A DNA stretch of 64,000 nucleotides, from contig JAGWIW010000001.1 in assembly GCA_028866015.1 (NCBI GenBank), forward strand, positions 1 through 64,000. The letters are read 5' to 3'. Numbering within the stretch: position 1 is the stretch's first letter; each line of letters opens with the position of its first letter. Shown here piece after piece: positions 36,938-45,520 of the stretch. The notes beneath the pieces were generated by a model, which worked only from the letters and a program-made list of their open reading frames with translations, was not told the DNA's origin and made no database searches. Source of the stretch: Betaproteobacteria bacterium (lineage in GTDB: Bacteria > Pseudomonadota > Gammaproteobacteria > Burkholderiales > Ferrovaceae). Made by a program: the position numbers and the translations under genes.

Positions 36938-36965
36938 CCCTCGACGAAAATCGGGGGTGTTTTTT
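36938..36965 (+). terminator. Rho-independent terminator or attenuator before the CcoN-like fragment gene
   Basis: Stem CCCTCGA (36938-36944) pairs with TCGGGGG (36951-36957, one G-U pair) around CGAAAA, followed by TGTTTTTT. It ends only 9 nt before the ATG of the next gene, so read-through or attenuation would be required for that gene's expression from the upstream promoter. Confidence 0.7.
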
Positions 36966-36974
36966 GGCATTTTC

Positions 36975-37502
36975 ATGACACCCGCTTCTGAAAATCGTCT
37001 TTTGGTAAAGTTTTTCCTGGTTTCTGCACTGTCCCTGTTTATCGGCGCCATGCATGGAATGCTCCAGGTGTTTCCTCCCATACGGGCTTGGCTTGATTCC
37101 ATAGGCAGCCCTTACGGCGGTCCCGGACACATGATTGATCCGTTGGCCCATGCCCACATGAATCTGGTGGGCGGCGTGGTCATGCTGGCCATGGGGGTTA
37201 CTTACTACCTCATTCCGATCCTGAGCGGCAAAGCCCTGTACTCCCGGCGATTGCTCCAGCATTCCTTCTGGTGGATGGCCGTGGGCGTCTACAGCTTTTA
37301 CACGACTCAGATGGTATTTGGCTCCTGGGAAGGCTACCTGATGTTGCATGACCGCGTGGCCATGACTGCAGCCCATCGGTGGTATGGCCCCATTGTCGCC
37401 ATTGCAGGAACCTGCATGGCGGTGGGTTTCATGGTCTACTTCTCAAACGTACTTCTGACGCTGCTCTACGGCTCTCCCGTCAAGACTTCCCGCCCAGATT
37501 GA
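36975..37502 (+). CDS. CcoN-like four-helix protein (C-terminal-type heme-copper oxidase fragment), copy 1
   Basis: 175 residues from ATG at 36975 (a GTG at 36957 would lie inside the terminator). Four membrane helices. The second carries DPLAHAHMNLVGG, matching the HxH motif near the end of CcoN/NorB where one His binds each of the two hemes. The next helix starts with RRLLQHSFWW, like the LVEWHFW of CcoN. The CuB-binding half of subunit I is absent. A second such protein is encoded at 59.4 kb. It may bind heme, but it cannot be a complete oxidase on its own. Its 3' end overlaps the convergent lipoprotein gene by 23 nt. Confidence 0.75.
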   Translation: MTPASENRLLVKFFLVSALSLFIGAMHGMLQVFPPIRAWLDSIGSPYGGPGHMIDPLAHAHMNLVGGVVMLAMGVTYYLIPILSGKALYSRRLLQHSFWWMAVGVYSFYTTQMVFGSWEGYLMLHDRVAMTAAHRWYGPIVAIAGTCMAVGFMVYFSNVLLTLLYGSPVKTSRPD

Positions 37503-37881
37503 CCAGGGGGAAACGCAACACGGTGCTGCTGTCGTTGTCCTGTCGACGAATTTGTACCTGAATCACGGATCGTTCTCCCAGCTCAACCAGCGCCGCTCGT
37601 CGGTAAACTCCGACTCGTCCGTCCTGAATGGCCTGCTTCCAGGGGTCGCCATCAGATGTTCTGATGTCCACCAGGCAATCCCAGCCTGGCTGGCCGTGAG
37701 ACCGGGTCACGATTACCAGGAATTCGTCCATGCCGACCACCGGAGGGCTGGGTCTTGTCTCCACGTGGATGTCCAGATCCTGCCAATGCTGGGACACCGT
37801 GTCCGCAGTATGCTCTTCGCCGCAACCGGACAGGGCCATGCAGGAAAAAACAGCCGCCAGCAAAAGGGTTTTTCGTTTCAT
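37480..37881 (-). CDS. Small lipoprotein, possibly YtkA/FixH-like
   Basis: 133 residues with signal peptide and lipobox LSGC (Cys20). The rest is a beta-rich domain (DIHVETRPSPPVVGMDEFLV, CLVDIRTSDGDPWKQAIQDG, VGVYRRAALVE) that resembles the YtkA/FixH-type fold seen beside cbb3 assembly genes. The identification is weak. Last gene of the minus-strand assembly operon, overlapping the previous gene by 4 nt. Confidence 0.6.
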   Translation of the reverse strand: MKRKTLLLAAVFSCMALSGCGEEHTADTVSQHWQDLDIHVETRPSPPVVGMDEFLVIVTRSHGQPGWDCLVDIRTSDGDPWKQAIQDGRVGVYRRAALVELGERSVIQVQIRRQDNDSSTVLRFPLVNLGGKS

Positions 37882-38297
37882 GAAGCGGGAGGCTCCTTTT
37901 GCTGTTGGTGTGCTTCCGGGTCTGAATCCAGTCGCCCGACACGAGATGAACCGTACATGCGCACCATGAAATAAACAAAATACCCGGCTACGCTGATGTA
38001 AGCCAGTGCAATGGCGAAACCCCAGTCGAGCCAGTCGTGATGTTGTCCTGGACGCAAACCCCAGAAAGGGAAAGCCAGGCCAATTCCCACCAAAAGGACA
38101 ACCAGCACCACCGCAAAAAACCAGTAGGGAACAGGCTTCTGCGATTCCGGAATTTTTTCCACCAACTCCCAGTCTTCCAGGCCACGCTTGGCTTTCCGCT
38201 CTTCGTCAGAACCATAGCCAAAGTGTGCAGCATCCTGCTCTCCCCAGCGGGACTCTACCTCTCCCAACAAGCGCCGGGGTTCCTCTTGCTCTGCCAT
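37878..38297 (-). CDS. Two-helix membrane protein with FPxWGxRP motif (CcoP-N-terminus-like), copy B
   Basis: 139 residues. Cytoplasmic N-terminus, then PVPYWFFAVVLVVLLVGIGL followed by FPFWGLRPG, a short loop, and a second helix (WGFAIALAYISVAGYFVYFM). The first helix looks like the N-terminal anchor of cbb3 subunit CcoP (NPLPRWW type) but there is no CXXCH. The 209-residue protein at 45.8 kb has the same FPxWGxRP motif and helix order. Next to CcoG, so likely an oxidase-linked membrane component. Confidence 0.65.
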   Translation of the reverse strand: MAEQEEPRRLLGEVESRWGEQDAAHFGYGSDEERKAKRGLEDWELVEKIPESQKPVPYWFFAVVLVVLLVGIGLAFPFWGLRPGQHHDWLDWGFAIALAYISVAGYFVYFMVRMYGSSRVGRLDSDPEAHQQQKEPPAS

Positions 38298-38301
38298 GAT
38301 G

Positions 38302-39588
38302 TCATTGCCCTTGTCGCTGTTCTGAAAAATGCTGAATCGGAAATTGGCTGTGCCAACCGTCCGGGGACATCGCTTGAATGTTAAAAGAATGGAGTCCGTG
38401 AGGCAGTCGATCCGAAAGGCTCAGAATGATTGAAATACGACCTGCCGGAGGAAGCTCCACGTGCGACTCGGAAAGCTTGTAATCTGCCGTGTTCAGCCCC
38501 TGGATGGACAAATCGACCGTGTCGGGACGATAACGCTTGTTTACCAGCTCGATGCGGTAGTCCAGGTTGGCTCTGCTGGCCTGGCTTTCTGCCCGGTAGG
38601 CTGACATGTGCAAAGGCTCCCAGCTCAATAGTCCCCAGGCAAACAGGGACAGTCCCAGGGCGGCAATCACAGCCATCCAGCTGCTGCGGGAAGTCAATGA
38701 CACAGCATTGTTGCGAAAATTGATCCGCGCCTCCCGCTTCTCCTTTCTTTCGCCAAGCTCAAACCGGAGTAACCCCGGCTCCTGCTTTTTTGCATGCAAC
38801 CGGTTGCAGGCGTCGATGCATTCGCCGCAATTGATGCAACTGTCGTAGATATCTGTTTTACGGGGGTCAATGTCAATGAAACAGGAAGTGACGCAATAAT
38901 TGCACTTTTCACATTCGGCGGAACGGGTGGTGTCGTATCGCACATGCAGGGTCTGGCGGGTACGGAAACTATGCTGCCAAACGCGATAAACACAGGCAAA
39001 CCGGCACCAGAAATGCCGTATGACGGCAATGTCGATAAAAATGATCAGCACAAACACCGCATAGATCCAGTGCAAGGATCCGGCAAGCCGGGGATCGGCA
39101 CGCCAGGTCACAAAGGACCATACAGTGGCTGGCGGGTAAAAATAAAACAGGGGAATCAGACCAAAAAACAGTGAGGCCCCCAGAAAGGCCAAGGCAAGCA
39201 AGGTCCAGTTGAGCGCCTTGTTCTTGGTAGGAGCCACGATGGGCGCATCCCCTTCCAGACTCACTTCTGCACGCTTACCCAGAAGCTTGTGCGTCATGTG
39301 GTTTGCCCATTCGGCCATGATGTTCTGCGGGCAGACCCATCCGCAAAACACCGTGCCTGCAATGGAATAAAGCATGACCAGGGCGCTCAGCAACATAATC
39401 CAGAGGCCGGCAATCAGGAAAAAATCCGCAAACCAGACTTGCCGGTCGAGGATTACCAGGGCCCCAGCGCCCGGATCGATGCGAAAAAGCCCGGTAGCCG
39501 GCACCAGAATTGCCAGCAGCACGGAAAGCGCCTGCGCTGTGCGCCGCTTCCAGTGGTAGTTCGGCATGGTTGTCGACAGGGAGGTCAT
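38302..39588 (-). CDS. ccoG: Cytochrome c oxidase accessory protein CcoG (RdxA/FixG-like)
   Basis: 428 residues, a little shorter than usual CcoG. Membrane part with the FCGWVCPQN motif (4Fe-4S type), then a ferredoxin domain with two cluster motifs (CEKCNYCVTSC, CINCGECIDAC) and a C-terminal Ig-like periplasmic domain. In known systems CcoG reduces Cu(II) to Cu(I) for cbb3 assembly. Its presence supports the cbb3-like nature of the CcoN/CcoO pair upstream. CcoI and CcoH were not found in the window. Confidence 0.92.
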   Translation of the reverse strand: MTSLSTTMPNYHWKRRTAQALSVLLAILVPATGLFRIDPGAGALVILDRQVWFADFFLIAGLWIMLLSALVMLYSIAGTVFCGWVCPQNIMAEWANHMTHKLLGKRAEVSLEGDAPIVAPTKNKALNWTLLALAFLGASLFFGLIPLFYFYPPATVWSFVTWRADPRLAGSLHWIYAVFVLIIFIDIAVIRHFWCRFACVYRVWQHSFRTRQTLHVRYDTTRSAECEKCNYCVTSCFIDIDPRKTDIYDSCINCGECIDACNRLHAKKQEPGLLRFELGERKEKREARINFRNNAVSLTSRSSWMAVIAALGLSLFAWGLLSWEPLHMSAYRAESQASRANLDYRIELVNKRYRPDTVDLSIQGLNTADYKLSESHVELPPAGRISIILSLSDRLPHGLHSFNIQAMSPDGWHSQFPIQHFSEQRQGQ

Positions 39589-39625
39589 GTCATCTGAAAC
39601 ATTGGGCTGAAGGCGTCATAACAGG

Positions 39626-42271
39626 TCAATTTTTCGCTGACTGGGCTTCCCGGTCAAGTGGGCTGAGGGTCAACAGTTGCAAACGGGTGGATTCGGCCGC
39701 AGGCTCATGCCGCCGTTCCTGTTCATGCCACAGGGCACGCAGGATTTCCGGCGACCAGGGATTGATTCGCTGCAGTTTGAGTAGTGCCTGTTCGCGGTCC
39801 AGTCCCCGCGATACCGCTCCGTCCAGATGAGCCAGCATCTGGTCGGAAAGCGCGTAGGCAGTCCAGCGGTCCTTCGGATTGGCTTCAAAGGCCATGCCCA
39901 TCAGGCGGTCTGACTGTCCCGGTTGCCCATTCAGCGCTGCAATCCAGCTACGCACCAGCAATTCAGTGCCGATGTAGGCCCGTTCGAATTTTTCCCTTTG
40001 TGCAGGAGTAATACCCAGCATGCTCCGTGCCGAATCAACGCCGGGACGGAAAGCAACCAGCCGCTCAAGAACCCCTGCAAGGTCACCTCCTGCCCCATAG
40101 CGCAACCGCGGCAACCGGAACTCAATCTGGGGAGCCCATTCATCCTGTTCCACGCCGTGACTTGCCGGTATTGGACCCCAGTAGCGCCCCAGCCAGGTCA
40201 TTTCGCCCTCGCCTGCCGTTGCTTCCTGGCGTTGCTGGGCGCTCAGGCGATCCAGATTGTCCGATACTGCACGGGCACCTTCCCATACGCCCTTTGGCCC
40301 CACAAGCGCCAAATGCATGCCGTCCAGAAAAAGCTGGCCCTGGGGAAATGCATCGCGGAAACTGCGCAACACGATGGCAAGCGACTCGGAATCAAACTGG
40401 TTTAATGCGATCCATTGCACAAAGATGCCGCGATCTGCCAGATGGCTTCTCACCCGGCGGAATTGCTGCACGGACAGCAATGAACTGACCCCGGCCAGGT
40501 CCGGATGAAACAGGTCGCCAACAATGACATCGTAGCGGTCCTGGCTCGCGCTCAAAAAATGCCGTGCATCGTCCTGACGCACTTCGGTATGTGCCAGGAC
40601 AGATCCATTGAGCGGAGCAAACCATAGCCTGGCCGCAAGTATGGCACCACGGGACAGCTCTACAGCCGTTCGTTTCAGGCCGGGATACGGCAGGGAGCCC
40701 ATGGCTGAAATGCCGGTTCCAAGACCAAGGAAAAGAACCTTGTGCGGTGCCGGATGGAGCAGCAATGCCAGGCGAGCCTGGTTGGCTTGGACGTACACGG
40801 CTGTTGCTTCAGTTGAGGCATCGCGGCGCTGCAAGTCTGTCAACAGCAGTCGCTGCCCATTGGGCAGCTCCACAACCTGGGTCATGGCTACCGCGTCTTC
40901 ATAGCGATAGAGGTCCCTGCTACCTGCAAGGGCTTGCGGAAGCAATGATTCCGCAGCAGGAAAGGAAACCAGACGAAATGAGGCGAATGCCATCATGAGG
41001 ACCGGAAACGCCATCCAGCGACTCAGCGGCCTGTTCCAGAAAAGCCCCAAACACAGCAGGCTCCAGGCGGCCAAAACCAGCGTGGCTGAAGTGCCAAGAA
41101 ACGGGATAAGAACAAAACCGGCTGCGGCAGAACCTGCCGCGCCACCCAGTGCATTGGCACCGTATAACCACAGACCGCCGCCCCCGGACTGGCGCGCCAG
41201 GATCGGAAGCCATGCACCCAGTACCAAAGTTGTTGGCAACGTCAGCAAAAGCAGTACGCCTCCCTGCGCAACAAGTGCAGTTGCCAGCGATGCCCAATTC
41301 GAGCGTTCAATCCAGGATGAAAATGACGGCAACAAAGCCAGGCTGATCAAAATGCTGCCTGAAGCCAACCATGGCAAGGCGCGAGCCCAACCAGCGCGAT
41401 GGGTGCGGAAAGCCAAAAGGCTGCCCAGGCCAATGCCACTTAAAAACGCCGCGAGAATCAGAGCCAGCACATATTCCGTGCGCAGCATGACAAGGCTGAA
41501 AAGCCGGGTCCAGGCAATTTCAAGTACCAGGCTCACCGCACCCACTGCGCCGTAGGTCACCAGCCAAACGTTTCGTGGACGCTGCTCTCTGCTATCCGCC
41601 TTGTTTGATGCACGCCATCGCAGAAGGACTGCCCAGCCCACTGCCACTGCGAGACCTAACATGGCCGTGGTTCGCAGCGCTGCAGCCCATCCCAGCGAAG
41701 GCAGGAGCACCAACGGCAAGAGGGCCCCCGCCACAGCCCCCAGGGTATTGATCCCGTAGAAGAGACCCAGCGCTGATCCGGAATGGGAAACAGACCGCAT
41801 CAGGAGCGGGAATCCCGCACCCAGTGCAAACGCGGGGACGGTCAGCAACAAAAACGAGGCGCCGGCCATGAAGGTCTGCCAGGCGATGGGAGACATCCGG
41901 ACTGCCGCCGCATCGAAGCCGGCTCCCAGGATAGGGGTTGCGGAGGGAAGCGCCCACGCAAATACGGCAACAGCACCCTCCAGTATCGCCAGCCACAGCA
42001 TCGGGCGTCTGATCCGGTGAGCCCCGCTGGTCATGGCCAGGCTGCCCATTCCCAAACCCGCCATAAATGCAGCCACCGTAATGACCACACCAAATACGCT
42101 CACACCAAACTGCAAGGTCAGCATACGGGCCCACAGAATCTCGTAGGAAACTCCGACAAGGCCGGAAAGCCCATACAGGATCGCCGCTGCAACCTCACCC
42201 CTGCAGAGGCCAGAGCGGAGGAGTGAATTCACTTCAGAATGGATAAAACCAAACAAGTCCGACAATGACAT
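39626..42271 (-). CDS. Membrane-fused spermidine synthase-like protein
   Basis: 881 residues. N-terminal two thirds: a dozen or more membrane helices with MFS-like repeats (GLSGLVGVSYEILWARML, LEIAWTRLFSLVMLRTEYVL). Then a soluble aminopropyltransferase/methyltransferase fold (KVLFLGLGTGISAMG, RTAVELSRGAILAARLWF, DVIVGDLFHPDLAG, IFVQWIALNQF) and a helical tail of about 170 residues. Such fused proteins are common and their reaction is unknown. The start overlaps the preceding gene by 38 nt, so the true start may be somewhat downstream. Its place inside an oxidase assembly operon is unusual. Confidence 0.8.
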   Translation of the reverse strand: MSLSDLFGFIHSEVNSLLRSGLCRGEVAAAILYGLSGLVGVSYEILWARMLTLQFGVSVFGVVITVAAFMAGLGMGSLAMTSGAHRIRRPMLWLAILEGAVAVFAWALPSATPILGAGFDAAAVRMSPIAWQTFMAGASFLLLTVPAFALGAGFPLLMRSVSHSGSALGLFYGINTLGAVAGALLPLVLLPSLGWAAALRTTAMLGLAVAVGWAVLLRWRASNKADSREQRPRNVWLVTYGAVGAVSLVLEIAWTRLFSLVMLRTEYVLALILAAFLSGIGLGSLLAFRTHRAGWARALPWLASGSILISLALLPSFSSWIERSNWASLATALVAQGGVLLLLTLPTTLVLGAWLPILARQSGGGGLWLYGANALGGAAGSAAAGFVLIPFLGTSATLVLAAWSLLCLGLFWNRPLSRWMAFPVLMMAFASFRLVSFPAAESLLPQALAGSRDLYRYEDAVAMTQVVELPNGQRLLLTDLQRRDASTEATAVYVQANQARLALLLHPAPHKVLFLGLGTGISAMGSLPYPGLKRTAVELSRGAILAARLWFAPLNGSVLAHTEVRQDDARHFLSASQDRYDVIVGDLFHPDLAGVSSLLSVQQFRRVRSHLADRGIFVQWIALNQFDSESLAIVLRSFRDAFPQGQLFLDGMHLALVGPKGVWEGARAVSDNLDRLSAQQRQEATAGEGEMTWLGRYWGPIPASHGVEQDEWAPQIEFRLPRLRYGAGGDLAGVLERLVAFRPGVDSARSMLGITPAQREKFERAYIGTELLVRSWIAALNGQPGQSDRLMGMAFEANPKDRWTAYALSDQMLAHLDGAVSRGLDREQALLKLQRINPWSPEILRALWHEQERRHEPAAESTRLQLLTLSPLDREAQSAKN

Positions 42272-42608
42272 GCACGATGGCCAGTGTCATCGTAAGTCCT
42301 GCAAGGATCATGTGGACCAGGAACAGGGGTTTACCGAAAACTCCCATGGCAATTCCTACTGCACCTGTGGTCAGCAGCAGCACCAGCAGAGGGATGCCCA
42401 GAAGGAACATGATGAGACGTTTTTTCTTGTCGCCTATGGCAGCTGCAGAATCGACTTTCTGGGACTGTTGTTTGTCAAAAGCCTCCAGCACCTGAACCCC
42501 ATTCACATCCTGGGGCTGATTGGCTGCGTGCGCCACGCTGACAAAGGAACAACAGATTGCCAGTCCAAGCATCCAGGCTTGCAGATGGCGCCAAATTGCG
42601 GCTCTCAT
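42234..42608 (-). CDS. Small exported or membrane protein of oxidase operon B
   Basis: 124 residues: signal peptide (LAICCSFVSVAHAA), a short periplasmic stretch, then two helices (LIMFLLGIPLLVLLLTTGAV and LVHMILAGLTMTLAIVHVIV). The pattern of the helical part resembles the 70-residue protein at 45.2 kb. No family recognised. It overlaps its upstream neighbour by 4 nt. Confidence 0.6.
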   Translation of the reverse strand: MRAAIWRHLQAWMLGLAICCSFVSVAHAANQPQDVNGVQVLEAFDKQQSQKVDSAAAIGDKKKRLIMFLLGIPLLVLLLTTGAVGIAMGVFGKPLFLVHMILAGLTMTLAIVHVIVGLVWFYPF

Positions 42609-42850
42609 GATTCAGACGCATCCTTTGAATTGTCAGTGGATTCCGGCTTTTTGGGCTTAAGCTCGGAATACCGCCAAACCAGCACTCCCATCAGGATGAA
42701 CGGAGCAAAAATTCCAATCAGGAGAAAAAGAAAAATACTCCAGGGCGTGTCAATTGTGACGTGCAGGTACCGATAGCTGTCAAAAGCGAAGCATTGGCCT
42801 GCAGTGAGCCCGAGAAGCGGAAGCAGCCGAAAAAATGTCATCGGTTTCAT
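42605..42850 (-). CDS. Small membrane protein of oxidase operon B (81 residues)
   Basis: 81 residues: signal-like first helix, short loop with DSYRYLHVTIDTPW, second helix (FLFLLIGIFAPFILMGVLVW) and a charged Lys/Glu/Asp tail. Helix 2 resembles the helix of the 42-residue peptide at 45.7 kb (both include IFAPFI or IAPFIY). No family recognised. It overlaps both neighbours by 4 nt, so it is translated as part of the operon. Confidence 0.6.
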   Translation of the reverse strand: MKPMTFFRLLPLLGLTAGQCFAFDSYRYLHVTIDTPWSIFLFLLIGIFAPFILMGVLVWRYSELKPKKPESTDNSKDASES

Positions 42851-43917
42851 GGCGAATGGGGTTGTTTCACGACATCGCTGGCACAGCGAAAGCCGTAAAA
42901 GTCAGAGGCGTAATTGGCAAAGGAGTAATCCCGATGGAATAGAGAAGTGGAAAAAGGATCACTTTTCCATGACCCGCCACGCAGCACTTTGTAATTTCGA
43001 TTGACGATCCGCTGGTCAGAAATTTTCATTTCGCGATCCTGTGCCGTGCTGACGACCGCCACTTTCCCCTGGAACAGTTCATGAGGGGCCTTGGAGCCCA
43101 CGTAAGGCAGGAAATCATCAGCCATCCATTCGTCCACATTGCCCGCCAGATCCATGACGCCATAAGGGCTTGCCCCACGCGGGAAACTTCCCACATTACT
43201 GGCTGATCCGACGTTGTAATACGTGTTGAGCCGATCAGGCTCCATCTTGTTTCCCCAAGGCCAACGACGGCCATCCGTCCCGCGCCCCGCCTTTTCATAT
43301 TCAGCTTCCGTAGGCAGTCGCTTGTGTGCCCACTTTGCGTAAGCCGATGCGTCGTACCATGTCACCATGGTCACCGGATATAGCAGTTCACCATGAGGAA
43401 TCCGTCCGTTTTTCCAGTTGAGCGGGGGCCTGTGTCCGGTGGCAGCAATAAACCGTGCATATTGTGCGTTGGTGACAGGGTATTTATCGATGGAATAGGC
43501 CTTGAGCACCACACGATGTGCCGGCTTGTCCTGCACGTCGGCGCGGTCAAGATCGGTACCCATGGAGAAAGGCCCGCCTGGGATGACAACCATGGTTTCG
43601 AGGTCTTCCCATTGCTCGCGGCTCAGCAATCGGTCGGCTTCGACAACTGTATAACCCTTGTTGGCCGAACGGCCTGCCTCGTGTTTTTCCTGCAAGGTGA
43701 TGTCTTCACCAGCTGCACGCACCCGCGCACTTTCTTCCTTGAGGTCATAGGATGCCATTTTTCGCATGTCTTCCATGCGTCCAGCCCCCAGTCTGATCAC
43801 ATGGAGCGTGCTGCCGATCATGACCAGCACAATACAAGTGACCAGCGTGGCGTAAAGATAGTGCTTGCGGCGCTGCCGCTCCTCCGGTGTCGGCGGACGA
43901 ACCTCTCTCACGCCCAC
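42847..43917 (-). CDS. SUMF1/formylglycine-generating-enzyme-domain protein, membrane-anchored (copy 2)
   Basis: 356 residues from GTG at 43917, chosen because GGAGG lies 9 nt upstream; a longer frame reaching 43989 would overlap the previous gene. One membrane helix near the N-terminus (LYATLVTCIVLVMIGSTLHV), a linker, then an FGE domain (MVVIPGGPFSMGTDLD, KYPVTNAQYARFIA, VTWYDASAYAKWAHKRLPTE, PYGVMDLAGNVDEWMADDF, VLRGGSWKSDP). The Cys pair of true formylglycine enzymes is not evident: the domain has only one Cys, near the end (GFRCASD). Related SUMF1 proteins such as NirV accompany copper enzymes. It probably acts outside the membrane beside the oxidase. Confidence 0.85.
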   Translation of the reverse strand: MGVREVRPPTPEERQRRKHYLYATLVTCIVLVMIGSTLHVIRLGAGRMEDMRKMASYDLKEESARVRAAGEDITLQEKHEAGRSANKGYTVVEADRLLSREQWEDLETMVVIPGGPFSMGTDLDRADVQDKPAHRVVLKAYSIDKYPVTNAQYARFIAATGHRPPLNWKNGRIPHGELLYPVTMVTWYDASAYAKWAHKRLPTEAEYEKAGRGTDGRRWPWGNKMEPDRLNTYYNVGSASNVGSFPRGASPYGVMDLAGNVDEWMADDFLPYVGSKAPHELFQGKVAVVSTAQDREMKISDQRIVNRNYKVLRGGSWKSDPFSTSLFHRDYSFANYASDFYGFRCASDVVKQPHSP

Positions 43918-43921
43918 TGAT

Positions 43922-44398
43922 TCAGGCCTCCGGTCCGCGATTTTTGGAAGGGCTGTCTTTGTAGACCATGTGACGGGGTCGGCGTCCATAGGTCCGCTTG
44001 ATCATCACTTCACCCAGAATAGCGCCAATCATTGCTGACTCCATTACCAGGATGACGAAAAAACCCCACCATCCCAGTGGCAGCAAAGCATGCCCTGGCG
44101 GCAGATTGCCTCGGCTGGCCACTTCAAAATAGCTGACGCCGCGCACGATAAGCGGCGGCAGATAGCACAACCACTTGGCCCCCTTGCCAAAGAGAATGGC
44201 CACCACTATTCCGGAGACAAATGGCAGGAGGAAGACATCCATCACCCAAAGGCCGCTGAAATAGCCAATACCTCCGGTAAATACTTCAATCCGGACACCC
44301 AGCAGACGATCACCAAAATGATTCAGAACCGCGGCCATGATGACGGCCACCACCGCCTGCGTTAGCCGGTTGTTGTTTGGTCCAGCTGCTGCTTTCAT
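43922..44398 (-). CDS. Polytopic membrane protein of oxidase operon B
   Basis: 158 residues with four predicted helices (VVAVIMAAVLNHF, LWVMDVFLLPFVSGIVVAILF, GWWGFFVILVMESAMIGAIL) and a charged C-terminal tail. No family recognised. It is between a cytochrome c and a SUMF1 protein, overlapping the former by 4 nt. Confidence 0.6.
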   Translation of the reverse strand: MKAAAGPNNNRLTQAVVAVIMAAVLNHFGDRLLGVRIEVFTGGIGYFSGLWVMDVFLLPFVSGIVVAILFGKGAKWLCYLPPLIVRGVSYFEVASRGNLPPGHALLPLGWWGFFVILVMESAMIGAILGEVMIKRTYGRRPRHMVYKDSPSKNRGPEA

Positions 44399-44883
44399 GG
44401 GTGGTACTCTTTTCCGGTCAGTTTCTCGTATTCTGCCTTGCGTGTATCCGCCAGGTACCAGTCCTGCACTTTAAGGCTGGCCATGTATTGGGCAAGGACA
44501 TGCCGGTCGGTTTCCGGCAATGAGGCGTAAGAGGGCATCCGGTATTCTGGCTTTAACCGGCTTGGAATGATTTCCTGTGGATTCTTTGCAGAGAAGTACC
44601 GAAAAAACCAGGATTCATCATGCAGTGAGCCAATTCCATCCAATGCAGGTGCTGGCACTGATTCCATCATGTTGCGAACTGTCCACAGCGAGTGGCATTG
44701 CCTACATTCATTCTGGCGATAGAGTTCAGCACCCTGCTTTGCAAGCGCAGGAGTGGCTGTTGTGTAGAAAGGGATCGTCCGGTCTCTTACCCCCTGTCCC
44801 CTACCCACCCACCAGTTACGTGCCATCACGCCCACCACCATGACAGCCATGAGTAGCAGGACCACCTTCTCGCCGCGTTTCAT
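44395..44883 (-). CDS. Membrane-anchored monoheme cytochrome c (CcoO-like)
   Basis: 162 residues. N-terminal anchor (VVLLLMAVMVVGVMARNWWV), heme motif CRQCH, and a later PEYRMPSYASLPE that supplies the axial Met. It is arranged like a short CcoO (LAQYMASLKVQDWYL at the end of the heme domain). An electron carrier at the outer face of the inner membrane, possibly feeding the CcoN-like fragment or the oxidase. Confidence 0.85.
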   Translation of the reverse strand: MKRGEKVVLLLMAVMVVGVMARNWWVGRGQGVRDRTIPFYTTATPALAKQGAELYRQNECRQCHSLWTVRNMMESVPAPALDGIGSLHDESWFFRYFSAKNPQEIIPSRLKPEYRMPSYASLPETDRHVLAQYMASLKVQDWYLADTRKAEYEKLTGKEYHP

Positions 44884-45158
44884 GCTGCCTGATTGCGCTC
44901 CTCGGCCTGCGCCTTCAGCACGCGCTCACGGCTGGCTTCCTGCGCAGCCAGGACTTCCCTACTCTTGGCGTATTCTTCGGGTGACATCTTGTCCTTGTCA
45001 GACTCACTGAAAACAAGATACTTGATGTCTTCATCAAATTGCTCATTCTTTGCCGCCCAGCGAATGCCATAGATACTGGCTGCAATGATCAGCGCGCCTA
45101 CCACCAGCCAAAGATAGATGGTCCAGCCATCACCCAGCGAATCTAGAAAGCTCATCAT
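44880..45158 (-). CDS. CcoS/FixS-like small oxidase assembly protein
   Basis: 92 residues: one N-terminal helix (IYLWLVVGALIIAASIYGIR) followed by WAAKNEQFDEDIKYLVFSES, like the QFDD element of CcoS, and a charged coiled tail (about 55-92). CcoS is needed for heme and copper insertion into cbb3. The match is by layout and one short motif, so it is tentative. AAGGGGG precedes the start. Confidence 0.6.
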   Translation of the reverse strand: MMSFLDSLGDGWTIYLWLVVGALIIAASIYGIRWAAKNEQFDEDIKYLVFSESDKDKMSPEEYAKSREVLAAQEASRERVLKAQAEERNQAA

Positions 45159-45223
45159 GCCCCCTTATAACCCATTGTCAGTTTTAGAGCTTGTCCCTGT
45201 CTGAAGGTTCAGTCCAGTCTTCA

Positions 45224-45436
45224 TCAAAATAGATATCCGGAAAGCATTTGCGTGGCACCGAATACAACGGCCACGACAACCCCCATGATAATGGCTGCAA
45301 ACATGAATTTCTCCCCCGTTTTCATTGTTTTAGGAGCATGTTCGCCACGCAGCACAGCATAAATAATGCCGCAGAAAACCATTATGCCTATCAGCAGGAA
45401 TATGAAGACGCCAACGCTAAACCGCTGGCTGCGCAT
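45224..45436 (-). CDS. Small two-helix membrane protein (70 residues), first gene of operon B
   Basis: 70 residues from ATG at 45436; a longer in-frame reading to 45526 has no ribosome site. Two helices (VFIFLLIGIMVFCGIIYAVL, FMFAAIIMGVVVAVVFGATQ) joined by a basic loop. The start codon directly follows GAAGGG, which is closer than ideal, so the exact start is uncertain. No family recognised; it could be a small oxidase subunit. Confidence 0.55.
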   Translation of the reverse strand: MRSQRFSVGVFIFLLIGIMVFCGIIYAVLRGEHAPKTMKTGEKFMFAAIIMGVVVAVVFGATQMLSGYLF

Positions 45437-45514
45437 CCCTTCAATGCTCAAATCAAGCCTGGAGCTTGTTCCGTACGCTACCCAAAGGGAATTCACTACC
45501 TGCCACGTAAATAA

Positions 45515-45520
45515 ATTATA
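45515..45520 (-). promoter_or_regulatory. Likely -10 box for oxidase operon B
   Basis: Perfect TATAAT on the minus strand, about 80 nt ahead of the first gene of operon B and just beyond the operon A terminator, in a locally AT-rich stretch. No clear -35 hexamer, so an activator may be needed. Confidence 0.45.
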
